Part shown: one piece after another, positions 43,016-50,083 of the stretch
How the letters are laid out: every line of letters starts with the position of its first letter
Numbering within the stretch: position 1 is the first letter of the stretch
Source of the DNA: CAZGTQ01 sp964528575
GTDB lineage: Bacteria; Planctomycetota; UBA1135; GCA-002686595
Length of the DNA: 50,083 nucleotides
Direction of reading: 5' to 3'
Assembly: GCA_964528575.1 (NCBI GenBank)
Contig: CAZGTQ010000179.1
Coordinates: 1 to 50,083 of the forward strand
Made by a program: the position numbers and the translations under genes
The notes under the pieces: model-generated
The model's input: only the letters and a program-made list of their open reading frames with translations
The model's database searches: none
What the model was told of the DNA's origin: nothing

Positions 43016-43870
43016 ATGAGCGCCAGACCCAGTCCCGCAACCCGGCGTACCACTCCGCTCGCCCGCACGATCCTGGAGCGCGTCCACAAGGGCGAGATTC
43101 CGCTGCCCCTGTTGCCCGACGTCGCCGCGCGCGTCCTCGGGCTGCAGCAGGAGGACGATTGCGACGCCCGCGAGCTCGCCGACCTGATCCACGGCGATCC
43201 CTCGCTGGCGGCCCACGTGCTGCGCGTGTCGAACTCGCCGCTCTACATGCCGTCCGAGCCGATCGTGTCGTTGCAGCAGGCGGTGACGCGACTCGGCATC
43301 GACACCGTCGCCGAGATCGCGGTCTCGATCGCGGTGCGCGGCCGCATCTTCTCGGTTCCCGGCTACGAGGACCTGCTCGTCGAGCTGTGGACGCACTCCG
43401 CGCTCGCCGGCGCGTACGCGCGCGCCGTCGCGCGCCTGCGCCGGGCGAACGTCGAGGGAGCGTTCCTCGCGGGCCTCCTGCACGACGTGGGGCGCCCGGT
43501 GGCGCTGCAGGTCGTGCTCGACTTCTCCGAGGAGAAGCACCTGGGCCTGGGCGAGTCGCAGGTGCTCGCGCTCGTCGACGAAGTGCACGCCGCGCTCGGC
43601 GCGATCCTCGTGGAACGCTGGACGCTGCCGGCGTGGATGGGCGTCGCCGCGCGCTACCACCACGACCCGGAGGCGGCTCCCGCGGGCGTCGATTCGGCGC
43701 GCGTCGCGTGCGCGGCCGACGTGCTCGCGCACTGGGCGACCGACGCGGATGATGCGACGCCGCCGCCGCGCCACGCGGTGTTCGGGGCGCTGAACCTGTA
43801 CGAGGAGGACATCGACGAGCTCGTCCGACTGCGCGACGACGTCCTCCAGACCGTGGAGACGTTCCAGTGA
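43016..43870 (+). CDS. stand-alone HDOD domain protein
   Basis: A 284-residue soluble protein made of one HDOD domain. The N-terminal half has the helical pattern LLPDVAARVLGLQQEDDCDA and DPSLAAHVLRVSNSPLY; the middle keeps a full HD-like motif, GLLHDVGRP, and AARYHHDP follows. HDOD proteins usually act in signal transduction without phosphohydrolase activity; here the HD pair is retained, unlike the copies at 9685 and 14031. It overlaps sthA by 4 nt (GTGA), so it is coupled to the transhydrogenase. Confidence 0.9.
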   Translation: MSARPSPATRRTTPLARTILERVHKGEIPLPLLPDVAARVLGLQQEDDCDARELADLIHGDPSLAAHVLRVSNSPLYMPSEPIVSLQQAVTRLGIDTVAEIAVSIAVRGRIFSVPGYEDLLVELWTHSALAGAYARAVARLRRANVEGAFLAGLLHDVGRPVALQVVLDFSEEKHLGLGESQVLALVDEVHAALGAILVERWTLPAWMGVAARYHHDPEAAPAGVDSARVACAADVLAHWATDADDATPPPRHAVFGALNLYEEDIDELVRLRDDVLQTVETFQ

Positions 43871-45285
43871 GCGCCCCGGTCGAGCGCTGGGACGTCCTGG
43901 TCGTCGGCGCCGGTCCCGCGGGCCAGAAGGCGGCGGTGCAGGCGGCCAAGGCGGGGCGACGCGTGCTGCTGGTCGATCGCGAGCGCGCGGTCGGCGGCGA
44001 GTGCGTGCACCGCGGCACGATCCCGAGCAAGACGCTGCGCGAGAGCGCGGTCTACCTCGCCGGTCTGCGCCGGCGCTCCGACGGCGTGTTCGACGTCGAG
44101 CTGAGCGCGGACACGAAGGTCGAGAGCCTGATGCGGCGGCTCGACACGGTGCTGCGGCACCACGAGTCGTTCCAGGCGGACCAGATCGAGCGCAACGGCA
44201 TCACCTTCCGTCACGGCCGCGCGCGCTTCGTCGGCCCGCACGACGTCGAGGTGAGCAGCGTCGACGGCGGCAAGACGCTCGTGCACGCGGACGTGATCGT
44301 GCTCGCGTGCGGCTCGCGCCCGCGCGTGCCGAAGGAAGTGCCCGTCGACCACGAGCACGTGCTCGACAGCGACTCGGTCCTGTCGATGATCTACTTGCCG
44401 CGCTCGCTCACCGTGCTCGGCGCCGGCGTCGTCGCGGCGGAGTTCGCGTCGATCTTCACCGCGCTCGGCGTCGAGGTGACGATGATCGACCGGCAGGCGC
44501 GCCCGGTCTCGTTCCTCGATCCCGAGCTGACCGACGTCTTCGTGCGCGAGCTCGAGCTCGACGGCGGCCGCTTCCTGCCGGGTCGCGCGGTGAAGAGCGT
44601 GACGTGGGACGGCTACTCGAGCGTCGTCACGCGGCTCGACGACGGTACGGAGATCCGCTCGGAGAAGCTGCTCTGCGCGCTCGGCCGCGAGGCGAACCTG
44701 CGCGGGCTGAACGTCTCCGGAGCGGGTCTCGTGCCGACCGACCGCGGCCTGATCGCGGTCGACGAGAACGGCTGCACGTCGGTCGAGGGCGTCTATGCCG
44801 CCGGCGACCTCATCGGGCCGCCGTCGCTCGCGACCGCCGCGATGGAGCAGGGCCGCCGCGCGGTGCGCCACGCGCTCGGCCTGCCGCTGAACGAGCGTCC
44901 CGATGTGCTCCCGTGCGGCGTCTACACGATCCCGGAGATGGCCTGCGTCGGGCTGACCGAGGAGCAGGCGATCGAGCGCTACGGCGCCGCTCTGGTCGGT
45001 CGCGCCCGTTTCGACGAGTTGGCGCGCAACCACATCAACGCGAACCGCTGCGGCATGCTCAAGCTCGTCGCCGACGCGCGTGGCGAGCGCCTGCTCGGCG
45101 CGCACATCGTCGGCGAGGGAGCCGCGGAGCTGGTCCACGTCGCGCAGATGGCGCTCATCGGGGAGCTCCCGGTCGACGTGTTCGTCGAGAACGTGTTCAA
45201 CTTCCCGACCCTCGCCGAGGGCTACCGCGTCGCCGCGCTCGATCTGCTCGGCCAGCGCACGGCCGGCCTGCGGCGCAGCGCGTGA
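43867..45285 (+). CDS. sthA: Si-specific NAD(P)+ transhydrogenase (soluble)
   Basis: A 472-residue flavoprotein that interconverts NADPH/NAD+ and NADP+/NADH. It has the FAD motif GAGPAG near the N-terminus, and its redox segment GGECVHRGTIPSK holds a single Cys where lipoamide dehydrogenase has two. The C-terminus reads FNFPTLAEGYRVAALD without the HPTxxE active site, which is the SthA pattern. The second dinucleotide motif (GAGVVAAEFA) is clear. The GTG start at 43867 overlaps the HDOD gene. It balances NADPH/NADH, in line with the dehydrogenase genes elsewhere in the window. Confidence 0.92.
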   Translation: MSAPVERWDVLVVGAGPAGQKAAVQAAKAGRRVLLVDRERAVGGECVHRGTIPSKTLRESAVYLAGLRRRSDGVFDVELSADTKVESLMRRLDTVLRHHESFQADQIERNGITFRHGRARFVGPHDVEVSSVDGGKTLVHADVIVLACGSRPRVPKEVPVDHEHVLDSDSVLSMIYLPRSLTVLGAGVVAAEFASIFTALGVEVTMIDRQARPVSFLDPELTDVFVRELELDGGRFLPGRAVKSVTWDGYSSVVTRLDDGTEIRSEKLLCALGREANLRGLNVSGAGLVPTDRGLIAVDENGCTSVEGVYAAGDLIGPPSLATAAMEQGRRAVRHALGLPLNERPDVLPCGVYTIPEMACVGLTEEQAIERYGAALVGRARFDELARNHINANRCGMLKLVADARGERLLGAHIVGEGAAELVHVAQMALIGELPVDVFVENVFNFPTLAEGYRVAALDLLGQRTAGLRRSA

Positions 45286-45350
45286 GGCGCACCGGCGCGG
45301 CGAAAGAAATCCGGCGCCGGGGGGTGACCGGACCGCCCGCGCGCGGGTCC

Positions 45351-45399
45351 TCCCGGGTGGCGCGGGTCTTCCCGGGTGGCGCGTTTTCCTCCCGGGTGG
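45351..45399. repeat. three copies of TCCCGGGTGG between convergent genes
   Basis: TCCCGGGTGG occurs at 45351-45360, 45370-45379 and 45390-45399, each with a CTTCC/CCTCC-like flank, in the 159-nt gap between sthA and the convergent M14 gene. It may be a slipped repeat or a weak bidirectional terminator; no long stem is visible. Confidence 0.65.
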
Positions 45400-45444
45400 A
45401 CGGCGGCGGAAGGCGGGAGGAACCGGCTGGGGGCGGCCGCTCGG

Positions 45445-48315
45445 CTACCAGTCGATCGGCTGGCTCGCCCCCGCTCCGGGGCCGAGCACCACCGCGTTCG
45501 AGAAGAGCCGCGCCGTCCCGAGGAAGGTGCCGCGGAACGCGGGGTTGGACGCGAACAGCACCACCTGGCCGGCGCCGCGCGACTCGACCGTCGCGTAGGC
45601 GCCGAGGGCGAGGCGCTCGCGCGCTTCGGGCCAGAGCAGGCCGCCGAGGCGCAGCTCGTCCGCTTCCGCGAGGCGCACGGCGGTCGTCACCGGCTCGCGC
45701 GACAGCAGGACGCGGGAGCCGTCGAGGAAGACGGGGAGCTGGGCGCCGCAGCCGGCGGTGAGCCAGGCGCGGTCGTCGACCAGGCCGCGCAGGATCACGC
45801 CCTGCGGCGAGAAGCGGCGCATCCACTCGTCCTCGCGCTCGTCGATCTCGTCGTCGTCGTCGTCGTCCGCGTCGTCCTCTTCGTCCTTGCCGTCTTCGCC
45901 GTCCGCGTCGTCGCCTTCCTCGGCGTCCGCGCCCTCTTGCTCAGCCGCGGGAGCGGCCGATTCGCCGTCCCACAGCTCCGCGAGGTCGATCGACACGTCG
46001 CGCGCAGCGAGCTCGCGGCGCGCGTCCGCGCGCCACGCGTCGAGCTCTTCGAGCTCGTCGCGGCGCAGGCGCACGTCGCTCAGGCCGAGCTCCTCGTCCG
46101 CGACCGCGGCGGCGGAGCTCTCGCACGCGACGAGCGTGCCGCCGGCCTCGACCCACTCGGCGAGACGCTCGGCGTGGTCGCGCACGAAGCTCGCGCCGCC
46201 GGGCGGCAGGACGATCACGTTGTAGCGGCGCAGGTCGTAGCTGCCGAACGACTGCGCGTCGAGCGTCGAGAACGGCACGCGCAGGCGCGCGTCGAGGTGG
46301 TGCCAGAGGTGCCCGTACTCCGAGCTGGAGAACGGCGCGTTGGAGAGCAGCGCGATGCGCGGCCGGCGCAGCAGCGTGAAGTGCTGGCCGCCGAGGTCGG
46401 GCCCCGCGTCGGGGGAGCGGCCGCTCGCGCTCGCGTACGCCGTCGCGCCCGAGCTGCGCGCCGCGAGCGCGACGCGCTCGCCCGCGCCGGGCCCGTTCTC
46501 GCCGACACGCACGAGCAGCGTCCCGCGCGCGAAGAGGCGGCCGGCGGTCGTGAACGGCTCGTCGACGACGTGCACCGCGAGGGCGAGGTCCAGCGCGTGC
46601 GCCGCGAACCGGACCGCCGCGTCGTCGTCGCCGTCCACCGCCCACGCGACCGGGGTCGCGCCGTTCGGATCCGGGACGACCGCGCCGTCGGGCCGCTCGA
46701 TCGACGTCACGCGCTCGCGCTCGACCTGCGGGTCGTCGCACCACGCGCCGTCGACGTCGTACGCCTGCGGCAGGCTCCACGCCGTGACGTCGTAGATCTT
46801 CGACGAGCCTGCGCGCTCGAGCTCCTCGCGCTCGTCGAGCAGGAACGCCTCGTCCATGCGCGGGTCGAGCTGGAGGAACGAGCGGACGAGCGCCCCCTGC
46901 GGCTGCCGCGCCGGCACGAGCAGCGTCCCGGCGGGGAAGCTGCGCTCGTCGGCGTGCTCGAGCAGCGTCGTGACGACCGCGCGGCCGGTGAAGGACCCCT
47001 TGGCGCGCCAGATCTCGACGCCCTGGGCGAGCAGCGTGTCGGCGAGCTCGCGCTCGCGGTCGGAGTTGCGTCCGGGCACGAGCACGAACGTGCGTCCGCC
47101 CGCTTCCGCGGACACGTTGCGGCGCGCGTCGGCGAGATAGTCGCGCAGGATCGCCTCGCGGTTCGCACGCAGCGTGCGCAGGTTCGCGAGGCTGCTGACC
47201 GCGTGGTGGTGCACCGACTCGCGGTAGGTCATGACGACGCCCGACGCGCGCCGCAGCGGCTGGCCGTCGGTGCTCGCCTGCTCGTAGAGGATGCCGACCG
47301 CGCCGTTGAGCGAGCCCCACGCGTCGGAATAGAACGGCGCCCACGCGTCGGCCCATTCGCGCGTGTAGTAGGCCCACCCGCGCTCGTCGAACGCGGCGCC
47401 CTGGTCGGCGGCGAACACGTTCTGCCAGGAGTCGAGCGTGTCGGGCAGGTGCGGGTTGTGCGCGGGGCTCTGCGGGTAGAACAGATAGGTGTCGAGCCCG
47501 CCCATCTCGTGCGCGTCGACGAAGAGCTGCGGGCGGTAGCGCAGGACGACGCTCCAGCGCGCGCGCGTCTCGGGGTGGACGCCGGCCATCCAGTCGCGAT
47601 TCAGGTCGAACAGATAGTGGTTGCCGCGTCCGTACGGCCAGCGCCCGCGGTGCATGCTCGCGTAGTCGAGGTTGGTCACGTAGCCGAACGACTGCTCGAT
47701 CATCGACACGATGCGCTCGCGCCCGTCGGGATTCATCACGGGGTCGATGACGACGACGACGTCGTCGAGCAGATCCGCGACGTCCGCATCGGTGCTCGCG
47801 ATCAGGTGGTATCCGAGCGCGACGGCGGCGTCGGAGCCGGAGAGCTCGTCGCCGTGGATGCTGTAGCCGAGCCACGCGACCGCCGGCGACTCGCGGACGA
47901 TCCGCTCCGCGTCGTCGTCGCCCAGCCCGCGCGGATCGCGCAGCCGCCCGAGCGCGCCGGTGATCGCGTCGAGCCGCGCGTGATTCGCGGGCGACGTCAC
48001 GATGCAGTGCACGAGCTCGCGCCCCTCGTACGTCGTCCCGTGCCGCACGAGCCGCGCCCGCGGCGACTCGGCGTCCCAGCGCTCGAAGCACTCGACGATC
48101 TCGGTGTGGTGCCCCAGCCGCGTCCCGTGCCGCTGCCCGAGCACGGCGTCGGGGGTCGTGATCGCCGCGTCGTACGTCGCGTCGCCGAAGAACGGCACGT
48201 CGTACGCGAGCTCGTCTGGATCGCCGAAGCGGATCGGCTCGAAGTCCGGCTCTTGCGCGGCGTGCACGGGAAGCGCGACGACGACGGTGAAGAGGGCGAG
48301 CGAGAGCGTGCGCAT
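45445..48315 (-). CDS. exported M14-type zinc carboxypeptidase-like protein
   Basis: A 956-residue exported protein: signal peptide MRTLSLALFTVVVALPVHAAQ, then an M14 peptidase domain with HGDELSG (zinc His and Glu), the substrate Arg in DLNRDWM and VDAHEMGG (third ligand). A long beta region and a glutamine-amidotransferase-like segment follow. Near residue 800 is a very acidic insert of about 35 residues (encoded at about 45835-45935) rich in Asp/Glu, with GAC/GAG codon runs. ATG at 48315 is chosen because it starts the signal peptide; an upstream in-frame start at 48405 adds a non-hydrophobic tail. It is convergent with sthA. Confidence 0.88.
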   Translation of the reverse strand: MRTLSLALFTVVVALPVHAAQEPDFEPIRFGDPDELAYDVPFFGDATYDAAITTPDAVLGQRHGTRLGHHTEIVECFERWDAESPRARLVRHGTTYEGRELVHCIVTSPANHARLDAITGALGRLRDPRGLGDDDAERIVRESPAVAWLGYSIHGDELSGSDAAVALGYHLIASTDADVADLLDDVVVVIDPVMNPDGRERIVSMIEQSFGYVTNLDYASMHRGRWPYGRGNHYLFDLNRDWMAGVHPETRARWSVVLRYRPQLFVDAHEMGGLDTYLFYPQSPAHNPHLPDTLDSWQNVFAADQGAAFDERGWAYYTREWADAWAPFYSDAWGSLNGAVGILYEQASTDGQPLRRASGVVMTYRESVHHHAVSSLANLRTLRANREAILRDYLADARRNVSAEAGGRTFVLVPGRNSDRERELADTLLAQGVEIWRAKGSFTGRAVVTTLLEHADERSFPAGTLLVPARQPQGALVRSFLQLDPRMDEAFLLDEREELERAGSSKIYDVTAWSLPQAYDVDGAWCDDPQVERERVTSIERPDGAVVPDPNGATPVAWAVDGDDDAAVRFAAHALDLALAVHVVDEPFTTAGRLFARGTLLVRVGENGPGAGERVALAARSSGATAYASASGRSPDAGPDLGGQHFTLLRRPRIALLSNAPFSSSEYGHLWHHLDARLRVPFSTLDAQSFGSYDLRRYNVIVLPPGGASFVRDHAERLAEWVEAGGTLVACESSAAAVADEELGLSDVRLRRDELEELDAWRADARRELAARDVSIDLAELWDGESAAPAAEQEGADAEEGDDADGEDGKDEEDDADDDDDDEIDEREDEWMRRFSPQGVILRGLVDDRAWLTAGCGAQLPVFLDGSRVLLSREPVTTAVRLAEADELRLGGLLWPEARERLALGAYATVESRGAGQVVLFASNPAFRGTFLGTARLFSNAVVLGPGAGASQPIDW

Positions 48316-48506
48316 GGCGATTCCTGGGCTGGGCGGACCGGGCGGGGGCGCAGAGTCTAGTCGCGCCGCCGCGCTCGAAGAAAAGCGAGCGACCGCGGCA
48401 ACCATCGCCCCCGCACTCCGGTCATGCCCCCCGGGGTGGGTGGGCAGGGGCGGCAGGGCGGGTCAGGGCTCGGCGGGGGCCTCGAATGCGCCGCGTGCCG
48501 AGCGCG

Positions 48507-48512
48507 TATGCT
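48507..48512 (+). promoter_or_regulatory. possible -10 element (TATGCT)
   Basis: The same hexamer as at 16034, 43 nt before the next ATG and in the 239-nt gap between divergent genes. The gap otherwise holds a G-rich run and a GC-rich inverted repeat near 48520-48545. No -35 match is evident. Confidence 0.25.
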
Positions 48513-48554
48513 GACCTCGTCGGCCGCGCGCTCCCGCGGCCGCGCTCGATCGCC

Positions 48555-50083
48555 ATGAGACGCCCGCTCACCCTGGCGCTGCTCGCCGCACTCGCGCTCG
48601 CGCTCGCGGGATGGCTCGCGCTGCGCGCGAGCGCCGAACGCGCGCCTGGGCCCGTTCCGCGCGGCGACGCGTCCGCTCCGGAGCTCGACGAGCCCGCCGC
48701 TCTCGCGCCGGCCGACGCGGCCGCCGCGCCGCCCGCTCCCGAGCCGCCGCGTGCGAGCGTCGCCGCCGAGGCCGACCCGACGCGAGTCGCCGTGGGCGTT
48801 GCGCCCGAGCCCGAACCGCCGCCGCCCCTCGCGCCGAGCCTGCGCGTCGTCGTCGTCGACGAGCGCGGCACGCCCGTTCCGTTCGCCGACGTCGCGTGGG
48901 TCGAGCAGGACGACGTCGACCCGACCGAAGCCGAGGCCGCGTTCCGCGAGCAGCCCGACCTCGCGGCATTGGTCGCGCGCTTCGGCGGGACCGGCCGAGC
49001 GGACGCGGACGGTGCGCTCGTGCTCGCCGGCGTCGAGCCGCCGTTGTTCGTCGTCTGCACGCACGGCGACCTGCGCGGGGACGCCGCCGTCGAGGACGAG
49101 CTGCCGGCGGAGCTGCGCGTCGAGGTCCGCCCGATCGTGGAGCTGCGCGCGCGCGTCGTCGACGGGGCGGGGATGCCGGTCGCCGGCGTTCCGGTCGCGT
49201 TGCGCATGCACAGGTGGGGCGGCTTCCACGACACATTCTTTGGGTACACGGACGGGCTCGGGATCGCTTCCATCGCCCACGCGCGCGAGGTCCTGGCCGT
49301 GTTGGTGGAGGACGACCGCTGCTCGCTGGCGCTCGCGTTTCCGCTCTCCCCGCCCGTCGAAGCGTTCTTCGACCGCGGCGCCCCGCCGCGCGAGCCGCTC
49401 GAGCTCGTCGCTCCGCAGACCGGCGAGCTCGAGGTGCTGGTCGTCGACGGAGCCGGACGGCTCGTCGGCGATCCGACCGTCGTGCACGTCCACGACGAGC
49501 ACGGCGCGCTGCCCGTCGACTCGGCTCGGCACAACGTGCCCTATTTCGGCGCGACGACGACCGCTGCCGGACGAGCGCTCTTTGCGCACGTGGGTGTCGG
49601 CCTGCAGCTCCTCGTGCGCGTCGGCGACCTCGAGGAGGCCGGGAGCGACGGCGAGCAGCGCGTGAGCGAGGTGCGCGTCGAGGGGCCGCGCGTCCCCGGC
49701 GCGCGCGCGACGGTCCGCGTGAGCGTCGAGCACGATCCCGCGGCTCTCGAGGGCGTGCTGCTCCGCGCCGACGGGACCCCGGTTGCGAGAGCGCGCGCGA
49801 TCGCACGGCTGCGCGCCGAGGCGGGCTACGTGCTCGACGAGGAGCGCGTCCAGACCGATGCATCGGGCCGCTTCCGGATGCTCGTGTATCCGGACCGCAT
49901 CCGAGTCGGCTCGTTCGAGATCGTTCTCCTCGAAACGGGAGCCGAGCTCGCCGCGCGCCTCCCCCTGACGACGACGCCCGAGAGCGGCGCGCGCGACGTC
50001 GGCGACCTGCGGCTCGAGCCGCTGCCGTTGCTCGTCGCGGGCCGCGTCGTCGACCAGGACGGCGCGCCGGTCCCGCGTGCGCG
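48555..50083 (+). CDS. large exported protein with carboxypeptidase-regulatory-like repeats, 3'-truncated by window edge
   Basis: The open frame runs to the window edge (at least 509 codons). It begins with a single membrane/signal helix (LTLALLAALALALAGWLALRA) and a Pro/Ala-rich linker of about 70 residues. Repeated segments follow with the pattern LRVVVVDERGTPVPFADV, LRARVVDGAGMPVAGVPV, LEGVLLRADGTPVARARA and AGRVVDQDGAPVPRA, typical of carboxypeptidase-regulatory-like (transthyretin-fold) repeats. Such repeats occur in large surface-exposed or periplasmic proteins; no enzymatic domain is seen in the visible part. Confidence 0.8.
   Translation, partial: MRRPLTLALLAALALALAGWLALRASAERAPGPVPRGDASAPELDEPAALAPADAAAAPPAPEPPRASVAAEADPTRVAVGVAPEPEPPPPLAPSLRVVVVDERGTPVPFADVAWVEQDDVDPTEAEAAFREQPDLAALVARFGGTGRADADGALVLAGVEPPLFVVCTHGDLRGDAAVEDELPAELRVEVRPIVELRARVVDGAGMPVAGVPVALRMHRWGGFHDTFFGYTDGLGIASIAHAREVLAVLVEDDRCSLALAFPLSPPVEAFFDRGAPPREPLELVAPQTGELEVLVVDGAGRLVGDPTVVHVHDEHGALPVDSARHNVPYFGATTTAAGRALFAHVGVGLQLLVRVGDLEEAGSDGEQRVSEVRVEGPRVPGARATVRVSVEHDPAALEGVLLRADGTPVARARAIARLRAEAGYVLDEERVQTDASGRFRMLVYPDRIRVGSFEIVLLETGAELAARLPLTTTPESGARDVGDLRLEPLPLLVAGRVVDQDGAPVPRA

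Noticed and set aside
43867..45285. second dihydrolipoyl dehydrogenase
   Set aside because: It lacks the second redox Cys and the C-terminal HPTxxE motif, and matches the SthA pattern instead.

Overview
The window is a very GC-rich (roughly 70% by eye) bacterial chromosome segment. It is densely packed, with short gaps and many 1-11 nt overlaps between genes. Several features point to a free-living planctomycete or close relative: secreted proteins that share C-terminal domains I associate with GC-rich Planctomycetota, HDOD signalling proteins, a nine-haem secreted cytochrome, gluzincin-like secreted peptidases, and frequent GTG/TTG starts. The phylum call is an inference; no rRNA or tRNA marker is visible.

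Layout. (1) 3-4510: a 2-oxo acid dehydrogenase locus with E2 (5' end outside the window), E1-alpha, a PspC-like mini-protein, E3 (lpdA) and lipoyl transferase lipB. (2) 4511-7034: a frameshifted small ORF, an exported ankyrin protein, and a small secreted protein on the minus strand. (3) 7257-16007: a four-gene signalling array in which a two-gene unit occurs twice (hybrid histidine kinase with REC-REC-Hpt, followed by HDOD-REC-GGDEF). In the first copy the kinase has lost its phosphoacceptor His and its ATP-binding boxes. (4) 16154-24249: an Atg22/UMF1-type MFS transporter, a PHP-like lipoprotein with an unrecognised partner, a frameshifted zinc metalloprotease lipoprotein, and a sulfatase-fold lipoprotein with Thr at the nucleophile position. 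(5) 24264-24421: direct repeats and a perfect hairpin between convergent genes.

(6) 34912-24456, minus strand: an apparent operon. It encodes a 1,313-residue protein with a four-helix voltage-sensor-like domain (seven S4 arginines at exact three-residue spacing, no pore filter), an OmpR-type regulator, a HAMP histidine kinase, a nine-haem cytochrome c and a beta-helix protein. The first three genes overlap by 4 nt at each junction. I regard this as the most promising candidate for an undescribed system: a membrane-voltage- or redox-linked two-component unit next to exported electron-transfer proteins. That function is an inference from gene order and motifs.

(7) 34969-45285: a membrane protein; two gluzincin-like secreted proteins, one with a broken HExxH and one intact; a tandem pair of secreted paralogues whose 3' 600 nt are nearly identical; an M20 peptidase; and an HDOD protein overlapping sthA (soluble transhydrogenase). 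(8) 45445-50083: an M14 carboxypeptidase-like protein with a very acidic insert, and the start of a large protein with carboxypeptidase-regulatory-like repeats that runs off the window.

Taken together the segment combines central carbon/redox metabolism (lipoylated dehydrogenase, transhydrogenase), c-di-GMP/phosphorelay signalling, and a large exported proteolytic and electron-transfer repertoire.
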